A stretch of 64,000 nucleotides of DNA from Varroa destructor (GCF_002443255.2 NW_019211458.1:17045939-17109938), one strand, 5' to 3'; counted from the stretch's first letter, positions 11,726 through 25,258 are shown. Notes: a model not told the origin generated them from the sequence alone. A program made the numbers and translations.

Positions 11726-13641
11726 GTCTGTATAAAGAGTGTGACCTGTAGTCGATCAAGTTATAAGATATAGACAACATATTCTTTTTTGTCTGCAATG
11801 TTGTAATTTTATTGTTGCGAATATTGTAGAAAGCTTAATCAAGGTGCTGGTTTTGGATAGGCAAGTAAGGATTGAACTAAGTAACAAAAGCAGCACTTCC
11901 CGTAGTGACCAATCTAGTAGTAGACATTTTCTGAAAATGCCAATCTGATTAACTGCTAAAGCACTAGCAAGATGGTTCCTGCAGGTGATGCAGCTTAGGT
12001 GACGTAAACTGCCACGGTAGATTTGGTATGGTACGACCATGTCGTTAAAATCGTCCACCAAGAGAACCGTGTGCTTGCTTTATTCACTTATTAAATCTTT
12101 TGTTTTCCTTATAGCTTATATAACAACTTCTTCGTAAGTATCCCGAAGTGGAGACGAGTTACATAAGTGCTAATAAGGCAACAAGCAAAACAACTCTGAA
12201 GATCGTTGATTGTTTTGTATAAACGCTTTCAACGCGAAAATATCATTTAGCATTTATGATAAAAAAAAAAAAAATAATTCAGTCAAAAAGAACACTGGCT
12301 GTTGGTCAAATCACGAAAAGTGGTGCCGGTGTTAAGATTTTGACAATGCACAATTTGTGTCGTATGCTATTACGGGTCCACCGAACGCTTACATGGCGTA
12401 TTTCTGTTTTCTTTTTATCTACAAGATCAAACAAAGAACAGGTAAAAACCTCAGATGCCGTTAATTATATCCAGTTCGGGGCATCCATGTATCTCATCAT
12501 GACTAACGGTAACGTTTAAAAATTGAAAGTGCTTTCAGTTGTCCGAAATACTACTTTTATGAGTCGACAGCTTAAAAGAAGGTGCCCACGTGCTTTCACA
12601 CACCCTTATTCAAATTCCCGTTTTTCTATTTTTATCAACTATATAGACATCTGAACGATTTAGTTCTTGTGCTAATTTTACCTTTACGGGGTACTGCCAA
12701 CGGCTTTAGTATTAAAGGGAAAAAAAAGTCACATGTATATGTAAATAGACGGAGCAAGTAGTTTGTGATTGTGGGCTAATCAGGTAGCTAGGTCCTGCAC
12801 GAGGAAGTGTTAGGTCTCAAACTCACGAACAGTATCGACGCGCTTAAAATTAAACTGAAAACAGGCAACCAATTGATTTTATATCCTTTAAAGTGAGAAG
12901 TGTTATTAAAATAATGCCGCTAAACATTCCTATTGCCTGTAGTTTACTAGACATTTGTTGTTTAGCCACTAAACGTATTTGGGAAACACTTAATTGTTAT
13001 TGGTTTCGTGGTTTTGGCCGTTTTGAAACGTTCATGGGCGATAAGAATTTGTATATTATTCCTGCTTGAGACTGGTGACGATGACTATGAACATTCAACT
13101 TCGGTAATGCACCGTTTTATTGAAACTTGCCGACCCGCTTAAATTTTAGTAGCAAAAAACGTACAAAAGCAACGGTTATGACAGTGTTATCTAAAGACTG
13201 TATTAAATGATAACAGCGAAGAATTGAGCACATTGAGCCTTAAGAATGAGAAAACAAGGCATATTGTATGACACGCATAAGAAAATAGAAGCATACGCTG
13301 AAAAACAGACTATAACCATAAATATCGTCAATTACTGGAGTCATTAGTCGCACTTGGAAAATAATAGAACAACAACAAAAACAGTTTAGCAAAGAACGTA
13401 AAAATAATCGAAGACTAATTATGCAGTGCAGACAAATTATTCCCATTAGCGTCTGTCTATCTCTGTGAAATAAATTAACAATATATCTATTCTCTGCGTT
13501 CTGTTCGATTTTTGCCTTTAGGGGGATGGGTGACTTGAGTATCGCTATCGTTGTTGTTGTTGTTGTTGGTGGTGCAGAAGTTACAGCAGTGTCTGCCCCC
13601 GAAGCACCGCCACGGGCGGCCCCAGAAGTCGGAATATCGGA

Positions 13642-13848
13642 ATGCCAAAGCTGAAGTGTGCCCTTTGTACGCACCGGGTGCTGCCCGGCCCCGTCGACTT
13701 CGTGGCGCACGTTCGGCTAGCCCACTGTCACCGCGGCGCTGGGCCCGCTTCCGGCTTTGAGTGTCATTATTCGTCCGGTAGCCAACTGTGTGCCGTGCTA
13801 AAGGATACGGCACATTTTGAGGCACATGTACTCAACGTGCATCTGGCG
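13642..13848 (+). other. Two C2H2-like finger motifs at the VPS54 N-terminus
   Basis: Within the first 69 residues the spacing C6-x2-C9-x13-H23-x4-H28 resembles a classical C2H2 finger, and C41-x8-C50-x11-H62-x4-H67 looks like a degenerate second one. Third codon positions are strongly GC-biased here, as in real coding sequence, and the frame runs without a break into the conserved LPALLNDP block at residues 96-103. A zinc-binding role is inferred from spacing only. Confidence 0.6.
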
Positions 13849-16800
13849 TGTACTACGCCAGACGAGCCGGATGTCGCAGCGGCAGCCGGTGGAGCAACGT
13901 GGAGTGTCTACGATTGCACGCAAAACTTACCTGCTCTCCTCAATGATCCCGGTAGAAAACGAGGAAATGATTTTTTTACGAAGACATGGGGAGACGCTTT
14001 TATTGAACCTCAGCAGGTTAGCAAATTGGTTTCCATTTACGGTAATAGTGAATGATGTATACATTGTTTGTTAGTCCATGTCATGTCAATAGATCGACGC
14101 TAGGGCACTACTGAAGGCCTAATAAACAATTACGGGAAAGCATTCTAAACACTGATCGGCAGTTGCATTTTTCATATGTTAGCGCAGAATGCTATCATTG
14201 TACGTGATATGTCTTCGGAATTCCGAGGACTGTTAGCAAAATAATAAATATTTTAAATTTATTCAAACAAGCGATCAAAGACCGGAATACACGCGCAGGT
14301 GTTTTTTTCGCATATATGTTTTAACATTTTACTCGATTTTATTTGACAAAAGGTATGAAAGTAGACCAAAATTTATTTTCAGGTGGAGCCGTGCAAATTT
14401 TTACCAATTGTTAAGCGGGCCTCGTTCGAAGACTACCTCGAGCGAACAAAAACACGGTGGCAGCGTCGTGCGCGGAACGGTCAAATTCAGAAACCAAAGG
14501 AAGAGTCGGGTACGATCCCGGCGGAGAAACGCAAACAGAAGAGCCCCAAGAAACAACCGCTCGAGCTTACCATCGAGCAAGTACCCAGCGTCAGTATTTA
14601 GAATATATAAATGATTACGTAACGGGCGACCTAGAAGGTCTCGAAGCTTTTTGTAGAACATTAGTGAGCTTATATAGATAAGCTTTTCATAAGTGACAGA
14701 TACTAATAGAGCGTAGCCTATCCTCCAGAATCTAGCTTTCTATTTTTAGTGCACTACCATGAAATTACGATGATTATTATTATTACTGGCTAGCAATAAC
14801 ACTCGTATTATAATTTTATCTAAGATGTTTCCACGTTGTGATATTTATAACGTGAGTAGCAGTAAAGCAAGTCTATCGATTCATTACATTCTTCACTGTT
14901 ACAGATGAAATTATTCTCTTTTGAAAAAAAACTGGTTCAGGGGATTTAGCTTATGGCAAATATTTATGAAAGTATTTTCTCCTACTTGCATATTGCAGAT
15001 ATTTTTTAAACCGAATTTTGATTTATCGGACCCTGAAACGTTCACAGCTGTTCTGGGCTGTGCCGAAGAGGTCAAAGAAGTTAAGGAGAAGTTTTCACCG
15101 ATCCGAGAAAGGCATCCCAAAAAGATCAGCGTAAACACTAATGAACACCTGAGTAGAGAGGTTTGTAGAAGAGCAATGCTATAAAATCCGATTTCATTTT
15201 AAAAATAGTCTTTTATAAAACATTTACCTGAAACGTAAATCCTTCAACGTAGGTGTGTTTTTATTGACCACAAGGTGCGAAGAGGAAATAGCAGAAGCTG
15301 GAATGAGTCACTACTTTGCTAACCAGTGCCGTAATCAATGTTGGTAAACTCGATTCTAGGGTGCAGTGACAAACTATAATAGTGGTTCAAATAGTAATGT
15401 ATCGTCAAGCAGTGCTCTAGGAGAGACTGGACGTCAAGCAGTGCAGGAGCGATTGGGTCAGTTGACGGACCTTGTCGAGGTACGCCTGATTAAGCACATT
15501 TCACAGCACTCGGACGCCTTCTTTGACGCGCTGACTTCGCAAGACGAACTCGCTGACAGAATGGCTGCCACTCTTTCTTCTATCACAGCCATGAGGTTCG
15601 TTACATCCATTTTTGGACGAATATTTCCATAATATTATGGAATATTGAACCGTATAAAACCTGTATCCAGATTTTAATTCAATGTGGCATGTTGCCAAAT
15701 AATCGTCATAAATTCGAGTGGTTTGGCTACATAGTTTGATTCTAACTTTCGGTCAGGACCATTGTGACGTAAAATAATATTAAGTCCAAGCATCTAGATG
15801 GTTTCATAATGTGCGTTTGCTTTCTTAGCTAAATAAAAGCGCGTTCGAAGTGAAAAAAAAATTGCTTATTCCTGTATAATCAGGTTACCTAAAATATACT
15901 CGGAAGATGCCAAATATTTCGTTTTTTGCGTCACTTAAATAAGCTAAGAAGTCAGTTGGATGTACATTATACATTACAGCTGTGGTTGACAGTATACCCG
16001 TTATTAACATTAGCGGATGTTGGATGGTATCGCTATATTATGTTGTACACAATTTTTAATTGGTCGTTTTGCTGCGATCGTTGTGCGGGTGTTTAGACAG
16101 CGAATAGCTGAAATCGAGGAACAATTGGTAAAAGAGCCCCTTCGAGTTCTTCAGCTGCATCAACGGCGACAAAACATCCTATCGGTGGTTGATAAACTGG
16201 AACTTATGCTTAACGTCCACCATGCACAACCGACGATCCAGGTATATAGATCTATCGCGAACTCACTTATGTCCGTATTTGCCAGTAACCCGTATGATCC
16301 ATTTTGTAGATTTGATATTCAGTTCAATATTAACCCGCTACATCTGACGTTAAGGCTTTTTGAGAACAGTGATAATTTACGATGTAATTATATCTATAAC
16401 AACGTCCGTTGCTAATTCTAGTGGACTAGCTTTTTTGTTTAGCACATCATACCAGCACGGAAGATCTAGGTACATCTAAGGTATGAACACAAATTTTATT
16501 GAAAATATGGTTATCTGTTACCCTGTTATATTTTGTACTTGTTCTGCCTTTCTTTATCAGGTTCTATTAGCCAATTGTGAGTTTGTTGGAGCTCTTGATT
16601 TAATTGACACAACAAATGAAATCCTCAACCAGGAATTGAAAGACGTAGTTTGCTTCCGGCACCTTGGTCATCAGTTGAAAGAGATCGAAAATCTGATTTT
16701 GCGAATCCTTGAAACGGACTTTAAGAAGTACACGGCAGCAGACCTCAATCGAGAACTCAATTCAGGGCCTCAAATTAAAGACCTTGACCAACTTCGGGCA

Positions 16801-18945
16801 GTCATCTGCGGCCTTCTAAGATTAGGCAAGGGCCCAGAAATGGTTCGCTGGTACCAAGAAGAGGCTACGACGGCTTTGCAAGCGATGGTCAAACAAACGC
16901 AGGTGGAGTTTGCAGCTGAAATGACACACGAAGATATTATTCGGTAAGTAAAGCTATTTTAATAAACAGCCAGTTTAAATGCAGTTATTTGACTGTGAAC
17001 AATAACGACGTTAACAGCCTCATCGAAAGAAGTTACTATTACCCTTTCTAATCTTAAACATCATTTTATCTGCTTCACCTACTATTGCCACATGCTCTTC
17101 TTCCAATGCATCCTTCGTTTCGGTTAAACAAAAATTAACAGTTTTCTGTAGTGACCTTACTAGCTTCTATATTGCGTATTCGTGTCTACTTGATTTGCTC
17201 AGCCGAGTCATTAAATTGATTCATAATATTTTTACAATGAATGAACAAAGCAGGCCCGAGCAACAGCTGGAGCACCTAGAAATCTCCGAATGGATGACAC
17301 TCCTTTATAGGGCATTTAACAACGTTGAGAAGCTCCTGCTCCGCATTCGAGCGGTCTATGATCTTTGCCTGGAAATTCTCGGAGCAGGACAACCAACGCA
17401 AACTCCTGGAAATGATGACGAAAAAAAGCAGCACAATAAAAGCCCTCCACATCATGAAGAGGGGAATGGCGCCTCTACGGCGGTCATCGAAGACGGCGGG
17501 CAATATTTGCAGTCAAAGTCGAGTACGTCAACGTTAAATGATCATATGAGGAGTATCGTGTCCATTTATTATTAAATACATTTAGGCATTATTTATGTGT
17601 TATGTTAGTAACAAAGTATAATTACCCTCTATTCAACATTACACTTCCTAAGCCCAGACGCTTAAGCACTGAGAAGAAAATTCCAAAACATTCTTGTTAC
17701 CAGCAATTTTGGTAAGCTATTTAACTTGTCCGACTTTAGAGAAACAACGCGTCTTCACAGTACCATATTACCATTACGGTATGCGAATCGACTGTTGACC
17801 TCATTCCGGTATTTACCAGTAGCCGTTTTAGGAATCTTCTTTAGAATAATTTTTCGTTCGTCTAATTGTATATTTGGGAATACGGAACTACTTATATAAT
17901 ACATAAGAATCGGTCCATTCATAGAATAAAATACTCAAGAAAAATTCATAAACATTTGTAAGTAATGCCAAAAATTATAGGCTTAAATGGGTACCCCGCT
18001 GGTGGGTCGTTTTCATCGTTGAATGAAGAGGGTCGTATTGAGGACAACCCTAAGATGTCTCCATCGCTAGCAAGAATGAAGCAACTTAGTGCTAGCAGAA
18101 GTTCTATCGCCAGCTCCCGGTAAGAAAAATATCATTACGAACAAATGGTGACCACAGATAATTACTGAACATTACAAAGAAATATGTTACTGATTTTCCA
18201 CAGCCTTCGGACTTCACACACGCCTTGTTGAAAGATAGAAAAAAAGCAAAATGTTTTCAATACTATTTAGACCTTCTTTTATACAATTATTTTCAAAGAA
18301 AGATGTAACATTTTTTTTTGATGATTGTCCGCACGGCTAGCTGTTCTGAGGAATTGTTGAGCGAAAGCGAGCGCGGCCGTATCGAAGTGCAACTTTCGGA
18401 TATGCTTCTTGAAGCGAGTAACGCGGCCCATGATGCTTGCGCAAAACTTGTCAGCGCCAAAAGTGAGGACGGTTCACTGGACAAAGTCGGATCCTCTGAT
18501 TTTGTCGCCCTTTGTCAGGGCATTGAATCATTCAGCACAAAATGCGAAAAGGTAACCCATAATAAAAAATTTTCTACACATTAAATTATTATTTTAGTGG
18601 TGCAATAACTTAGATAAGAAGAGTAGAGGGTCACTGATTCAAGCCACGCGGAACAAAATAAGAAGCTTGACTGTTAATGCTGTCACTGCTAATATCGTAG
18701 GTGTGTAAAGGACGCAGGGGAACAGGACTTCGATTAGCACTACAATCGCGAGCTAACCGGTTTGTGACAGCGTATCATGACCAGCACAAGGATACCTTGA
18801 TTCTTGTACTTGAAAATGAGCCCTTTAAAGCAGTCAAAGTCCCGCAGAATCTTCAAAATATGCTTACCAGGTGCGTGGATTTTATTAGTAAAATAGAACA
18901 GCAGCAAGCATCGTGCATATAATCTATATATATATCATTGCGTCA

Positions 18946-18982
<37 letters not shown>

Positions 18983-20919
18983 ATCAGTCCGGTCAAAAAA
19001 ATTCTTTATTTTCAGTTAGATAAGGAAAAAATAAGCTCTTCAAACAGAAATAATGTAATTTGTTCGTTAGGTACCAATTAACCATTTGGGTTTCGGAACA
19101 CCTAAATAGAAGCGGTTTGTCCCAACTATGCATTTAATTAAATGACGATATGAAAGCTCATTTACCTGCCATTTGTATCAAATGTTGATTTCCTGCGTTT
19201 CTTATAGCTTTTTTATCCGCCTATCTCTTTTTTGGTAGTGCAATCATGTGTTCATCGGGTATTCTCCGGATGGTGAAGTGCGACAGCAGGACAGACTCGA
19301 CGGCAATTGCGGACACGTTATCTGTGAACGGCGAACACTTCGTGGTGTCCGGCTGCGCACTTCATCTGCTTAAATTACTGCTTGAGTACTGCCAGAGTTC
19401 CCTCGACATTCCAATGCTTGCAGCGGACTTATTGACGCGACTCCTCGATCTACTTCGGGTAAGGTTAGCCGGGCTATAGGACAGAGGTTACATCTGGTTG
19501 CCTTAGTCGCGAGGTAACACTTCAGTAAAAATATTTGCTTGTAAATCTAACTCATTGCCTAATTGTTGTCGTTCTCTTCTAAGAGGTTTCTTACACTGAT
19601 ACTGAATCTCACTTTGCGATTAAGCAGTACACTCAATTTCCTTTTTATTTACGATTTTTCAGCATTTTAACACTGCTACCTACAGGCTCGTGTTGGGTCC
19701 AGCAACAACTCGTAGTTTTTCCGGACCAACCATATCTAAACTATGTAAGTTATACCCTTATATCCTACTAGCGGTACAATAAATTAACTCGCATACGCGA
19801 AGTCTTTTCAGACATACTAAAAATGGCAAACAGACTTGTTTTGACTGGGTAATTTGAATTGATATTATTTAAGTGAAATATTTCCGTATCAGAGAGAAAA
19901 TTCTGTGTAACAAGCCTTATTGCCTTCGACTTGCCCGACTGCAGTGATAGCGTCACGTTCGCTAGAGTTGGTGGAACGTCTCATCCCATATTTGCGTGGA
20001 CATTTTGAAAGATCTCTGGCGAAGAAGCAGTTATTTATGGTGCGTCACTTTGCGCAAATGGCTTCGGATTTGCGCGAGCATTCGGCACAAATTGAAACTC
20101 GCGTGTTATCTTTAGCTGCTGAAGCAGTCGATGCCAAGCTTGCAGAATGGGTGCTTAAAGCGCCCGTACCCTCGAACGTAAGTATATGATTGCCATGATC
20201 ATGATTATTATTATATGATTGATGTTATGCGCAACTTACAGGTGTTTTCTAATTTATGCTTAGTATAATAGTTGTTTAAAAAAATAATTGGTTCTAGTAA
20301 GAAGCATCTATGGGCATAATTTCCATGTATGAGACCCTTTCATTGATAGCCTGTTGGCGGTCGTATTTGCGGTGTGCATTAGGCTTTCCGAGGGATTACA
20401 TCGATTGTGATTGCAGTAAATAATTCGCTGAGCTCAACACTTCCCGAAGATCGTGGAGTTGAGTTGCTCAAAAAATGTCATCAGAGCTTCCTTCCCGCGC
20501 TACGAAAGCACCTCCTCAGGCTCGGCGTTAAGCCTGACGGTGGGCCACAGCATGGGTAAGTGAGCGCAAACTAATGTCATGTAAAACAATCTATTTTAAT
20601 GATAACTCTATGTTCTATGATAACTCAGTGTTCTATGCTTAGTTGGGTACTCTTATATTAAAAAAAGATAGCTGGAAAAATAATAAGAGAAAACATTTCA
20701 TTTCAGATTTCTTTCGCTATGGCAGTAAACGAAATCGTATTTCCACGAAGTTTCTAGTTACCAGCTATTTCTTTTTCAATAACTTGTGGCACATCTCTTT
20801 TCTGCTATTTCCATTATAGTATGGTGATTCAAGAGTTGACGTTCTACGCAGAAATCTTGAAACGTAATGGGGTTCCATCGATCGAATTTGACGGTGTCTG
20901 GAGTAACCTCTACAGCTGA
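13642..20919 (+). CDS. VPS54: VPS54, GARP complex subunit (15 coding exons)
   Basis: Exons: 13642-14016, 14383-14589, 14999-15160, 15360-15595, 16097-16241, 16561-16943, 17203-17552, 17981-18119, 18341-18551, 18701-18870, 19239-19458, 19663-19744, 19945-20177, 20383-20555, 20820-20919. Their phases join throughout and sum to 1,061 residues (vertebrate VPS54 about 977). Family blocks in order are LPALLNDP with DFFTKTWG, EQVPS/IFFKPNFDLSD, DAFFDALTSQDEL, NVHHAQPTIQ/VLLAN, EFVGALDLIDTTNEILNQEL, FRHLGHQLKEIE, LLLEYCQSSLDIP, GHFERSLAKKQ, VLKAPVPSN/AFRGI and GVKPDGGPQHG. VPS54 joins VPS51-53 in the GARP tether for endosome-to-trans-Golgi retrograde transport. The exon 7 donor (A|GTATCG at 17552) is the weakest junction, chosen mainly on phase. 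The first in-frame ATG is 13642. The N-terminus carries two Cys/His finger-like motifs before the conserved region. Confidence 0.95.
18947..18980. repeat. (TA)17 microsatellite in VPS54 intron 10
   Basis: Perfect TA run about 80 bases after the exon 10 donor; a shorter TA run precedes it at about 18925. Confidence 0.95.
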
Positions 20920-22566
20920 TCGGCGCCTGAAACAACCCCGTTGTTGCGGTGTATTCACTATCACATTGTTTTGCTAAGGGTTTTCTCTTTAACCTGACAC
21001 CAGGGTAACATACGAGCTGACGAATAACATATCGGTCGGATAGAGCAGCAAAGCAACAGTGTTGGGAAGTGCATTTTGATAATCTAGGTCGGCGAAAAAA
21101 ACGTCGCAAAAAGAAAAAGCGAAGCAAAGTGATGCTCTAAACGAACATCGGACCCATTTTTTATGGTTGATATTGTGAAGAATTTAGACAACAAATGTAG
21201 TCACACGCTATGATATATCGAATGTTTCATCTACTGATAGGCACCGTTTTCTTTAAAAGGGCACTAATCGCAAAATTAGTGCGTAACGGGGTAAATTTCA
21301 TGCTCTTTTGCTGTAGGACAAGAGGTATATCCCATTAGGATGAAAAATAAGCTATTTACTATTATAAAATAAGCTGAGGTTGGCTACTGTCACATTGTAC
21401 ATATTGACTGTTCACATAATTGATATTGGGCCAGTGTTGGTTACTACTATTACTGTTATCGTCAACTTGAGGAGAGTAACAGTTCTATTATTACTGTCTG
21501 TATTGTTACAAAAATGGTAACGTATTAGACGTCTACGCAGAGTATTTAATATCTACACCAATGTGGGTTATGGATACCAGAGAAAACCAGGTCTGAGCCA
21601 AAAATATTAAGGCAACACAGCGCGACAAAGGTAAATGATATAGATTGAGTCTATTTCGGCTATTTCTTTTAATTGATATCCGCAGTACTTGAGGCACATG
21701 CTTTATCGGACGCCGGATAGTATTAGGGCGTTATTAAATTACTTAATGAAGCCGACCTTCGTAACAGAATCATTTGCTGATACAAAGACTAACTTTTGAG
21801 ACTGACGTGCTCGTTGAAGGCTAGCGAAGAGTTTTTACGTAAAGTTCTCTGTGAATCAGAATGGTACTTGGTTAGATATAATACCGAGACTGAGGGTTTG
21901 TTTTTCGTTAACTTTGGTTGTAGTACTGAGATTTTAATATTTGCGGGGTAAAAAGATATAGGAAGACACAAACGGATATCAGGAATGTAATATGTGAAAC
22001 ACAGGTGGAAGCGCTCTGCAACAAAATGAATTTATTTTCATCATTGCGACAATTGTAAATAATAAATACAGGAAGCACAGAGGTGGTTATCATACGGCTG
22101 CTGGTTCGTTGACGATACCACAACAGAAAACGGTAAAAAAATATACAAAGCGAACCGAAGGTCGAAAGAAGAAGTGCGACGAAGAATCATAATAACAACG
22201 AAGTAAAATACTGATACAAATAGAATGTTTCCTTATTATGTTGAAATGACGCCTGTAAAACAAGAAAAGCTTTTCATGGTGTTTGGCATTTTTCTTGTAA
22301 TATAATACGATACGNNNNNNNNNNNNNNNNNNNNNNNNNNNNNNNNNNNNNNNNNNNNNNNNNNNNNNNNNNNNNNNNNNNNNNNNNNNNNNNNNNNNNN
22401 NNNNNNNNNNNNNNTATATATTAGTTATTTTTGAATGATGGACGCACATTTGTTTGTCTTCATTAGATTCACTGCGCATGTCGTCTAGCATATGCATGTT
22501 AAGAAGAGGTCGCTAGAGAAACAGGTGTCCCTGATCTGCTGTTTTCGGAGGCATTACTTCACTTAC
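20920..22566. other. VPS54 3' flank and sequence up to the assembly gap
   Basis: No gene recognised. It presumably begins with the VPS54 3' UTR; an AATAAA occurs at 22061-22066, but 1.1 kb after the stop is far for a poly(A) signal. A clean 8-bp hairpin (gcactaat ... attagtgc, 21261-21282) is the only structured feature I noticed. The ORF that appears to cross the N gap has no meaning. Confidence 0.5.
22315..22414. other. Assembly gap (100 N)
   Basis: Exactly 100 unknown bases, the conventional size for a scaffold gap of undetermined length. The right flank begins with a short TATATA run, so a collapsed AT repeat is a likely cause. Confidence 0.99.
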
Positions 22567-22596
22567 CTCTTCCAACCGCTTAGGGTAGCTATCGTC
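22567..22596 (-). other. Candidate 30-base exon with strong splice sites
   Basis: On the minus strand an excellent acceptor (tttcaccctttacag) is followed by 30 bases reading DDSYPKRLEE and then a perfect donor (GAG|GTAAGTGAAG). Just below it, after an acceptor-like tttctctag, the same phase continues open (RPLLNMHMLDDMRSESNEDK) to the N gap. It could be a downstream exon of the MLCK gene or part of a separate gene cut by the gap. The product is not identified. Confidence 0.35.
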
Positions 22597-23688
22597 CTGT
22601 AAAGGGTGAAACAATTGATTTTGAAATAACTAGCGAAGAACACGTTTTAAAATTTAGATTCTTTTAGAAAGGGTATGATGCAATTGAAATCCGCACTTTT
22701 TTTCTTTCGAGAAAACCATGCTCGATGTTTAAAAAAGTTTTATGAGGGTATTTTGTGTGTCATGAAGTACATATGTCACAAATGTGTAGTCTTGTACGAA
22801 TACTTTATTATGTTATTAAGCTATTTGGATATTTTCATCGTAATCACTACAACCGCTAATTCTAACGCTACGGATAGCACGGGTTAGCGGTCCCTCAAAT
22901 CCATTTCAATTTATTGCTAACCTTGTTTTGACTGTAATAAGTATTTCTTTAGACTCAAAAGGCTAAGCGATTTACTATATCATTTGTCCTGCCAATGTTA
23001 GATAAATGCGTTTGATGCGTTGGTCTTTTCACACTTTAGAAGATACTCTCAAATTGAATCCCCTCGTGTCTGTTGATAGTGGAGATTACTGAATTTAAAT
23101 TTATTAGTAGTTAAATTCGTAATTTCGTTATTACAGGATTATTTAACACCAAAAAGACAACTGCAGAAAACTGAAAAGCTGTCAATCTCCACATGTTTAT
23201 CTTCATTGATAATCTAGTGGCCGTGTGGTTTCTTTCATTATCACATCATAACAGTATCTTTTTCTATAAGAAATTATAGTTCTGTAACAGCAGTCCTAAC
23301 ATAAATGACTGTATGTACCGCCTACCAAATTAAGCTGCCGATATAAACTAAAGGATACAATGGGTAATAAGAGTAGAATTTCCGTTTTAAACTTTTCCTG
23401 GGTTTAGTCTTATGTCAGACTGGCTCATTAATACATAGTGTATCGAATGCGAATTCGACGGTCGCCGCTTCTTCTTGTCGAAGAAAGGCGCATGCGTCCA
23501 TTCGGTGCGATATAGAACAGCTGATACAACACCGCCCGCACACCGAGTGGCATTTAGAGGCCTATTTCCAAACGCATAATAGAGTCTAATACTCTATGTA
23601 CAGTAATATCAGTGTTCTTCTAAAACGCTAATGAATTAATAACGACATTTCAATAGTGACGACAAGGCTATTCACAGTTATATTGAGT

Positions 23689-25056
23689 ATGGCTCGTCGT
23701 GTTGCAGTTGTTACGGGTGCAAATAAAGGAATCGGCAGGTCAATCGTTAAGCATATGTTGGACCGAGGCTTTCAGGTGAAGAAACTCTATACAATTTGAA
23801 GGGTGTTAATACTTTGCATTAATTGCTTTAATACTGGTTCAGTTGGCGAATTAAGTAAATTTTTAGATCGAAAGGCACGAATAACAGCACGATTAAGTTG
23901 TACCATCCGGCAGAATCAAATAATGTTAACATCTTTATAATAACGCCTCCTATAAATGATAACAGAGTCCAATACTTAGAGCACCTATGCCATATTTTAG
24001 GAAAAAGCTATATATATACATATATAACTTATTAATACTCCTAAGATGTTCAAGCCGAAGAAAACATAGCTGGGAGGAACTACTATACGAATGCAAGAAA
24101 CTGTGATGTAGTGATATTTATTGGCTTAAGATCCTCTTTAATGGCTACATGTTTGAACACAACAGCTTAGGTACATAAATAACGCGTATATACCCGTTAA
24201 ATAGATTAAGGAATCAATAAATGTACAAAGGAATAGACAGATTCTCGGCAGTGAATCGTTTTGTGAAAATTCCTTTAATTTTCAGGGTGATGTGATACTT
24301 ACGGCCAGAGACCAAACGAGGGGAACTGAAACGGTTGAAGAATTGTCGAGATTATGCAAAAAAGCACCGCTTTTCCATCAACTCGACGTTACCGACAGTG
24401 TTTCGATTGAGAAGCTCAGGGACTACCTGCAGAGAGCATATGGCGGGCTTGACGTATTAGTCAACAATGCTGGCATAATGTACTACCATGAATTAACAAC
24501 ATCATATGTAGAGCAAGCGGAAGCCATTATTAACACGAACTATTTCGGAATTCTCAATACCAGCAAAAGCCTTTTTCCTATCTTGCGGCCGTCTGCCAGG
24601 ATTGTTCATGTCTCCTCGATGCTCGGCCACCTCAGCAAAATACGAAACCCCGAACTTCGTGCACGTTTTGCTGCAAAAGATTTAACAGAAGAGAAATTGA
24701 CTGCACTGATGCACGAGTTTCTTTCTGCTGCAAAAGAAGGTACCAATGAAAAGCTGGGTTGGGGCTCATCGTCCTATAACGTGTCAAAGGTCGCTGTGTG
24801 CGCTCTTGGCTTCATCCATCAACGGCAGTTTGACGCAGATCTAAGGGAGGACCTGATTGTGAACAGTGTTCATCCCGGATACGTAAATACCGATATGACC
24901 AAACACAAAGGCCCGCTTACACCTGATCAAGGTGCAGATGCTCCAGCTTATCTAGCCATGTTACCCGCTAAAGACTTGTCAAATCCAAAAGGACAATTCG
25001 TTTGGTATACCAGAAAAGTCGTTCAGTGGGATAGTGAAACGATGCCTACAGGTTAA
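23689..25056 (+). CDS. Carbonyl reductase, CBR1-type short-chain dehydrogenase
   Basis: Two exons, 23689-23775 and 24286-25056 (phase 0 junction, donor CAG|GTGAAG, acceptor aattttcag), give 285 residues, close to the 277 of human CBR1. It has the Rossmann motif TGANKGIG (residues 9-16), an ARD segment at 36-38 suited to NADP(H), NNAG at 89-92, and the catalytic Ser (139/140), Tyr193 and Lys197 in YNVSK. The helical insert before the active site (DLTEEKLTALMHEF) is the mark of the monomeric CBR1 group, and HPGYVNTDM follows. The expected reaction is NADPH-dependent reduction of carbonyl compounds such as quinones and aldehydes in the cytosol; the exact substrate cannot be told. The gene lies on the strand opposite to MLCK. 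If the exon at 22567 belongs to MLCK, this gene is nested in an MLCK intron. Confidence 0.94.
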
Positions 25057-25258
25057 AACTTCTATACTAGTTCGTAGTTTATATAACTTGTTGTTTGATG
25101 ATACACTTTCTTGTGCATCTTTGTTATTTAGCATTTCTATAGCTATGCATCTGTTTGATTATTATAAATAGATAAGTGAAACTTTTTGAAAAAAACCTCC
25201 TTCACACACATCCTAAACTTAAGTGTATATATTTATATATACTATTATTGACCACTCA

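Noticed and set aside
13487..13825. Minus-strand ORF rich in Arg, Ala and Gly opposite the VPS54 first coding exon
   Set aside because: Its composition is what the reverse complement of GC-rich VPS54 codons gives; the plus strand has the conserved protein.
22090..22497. 135-residue minus-strand ORF spanning the N gap
   Set aside because: A third of it is unknown residues from the 100-N gap; the frame across a gap of unknown length means nothing.
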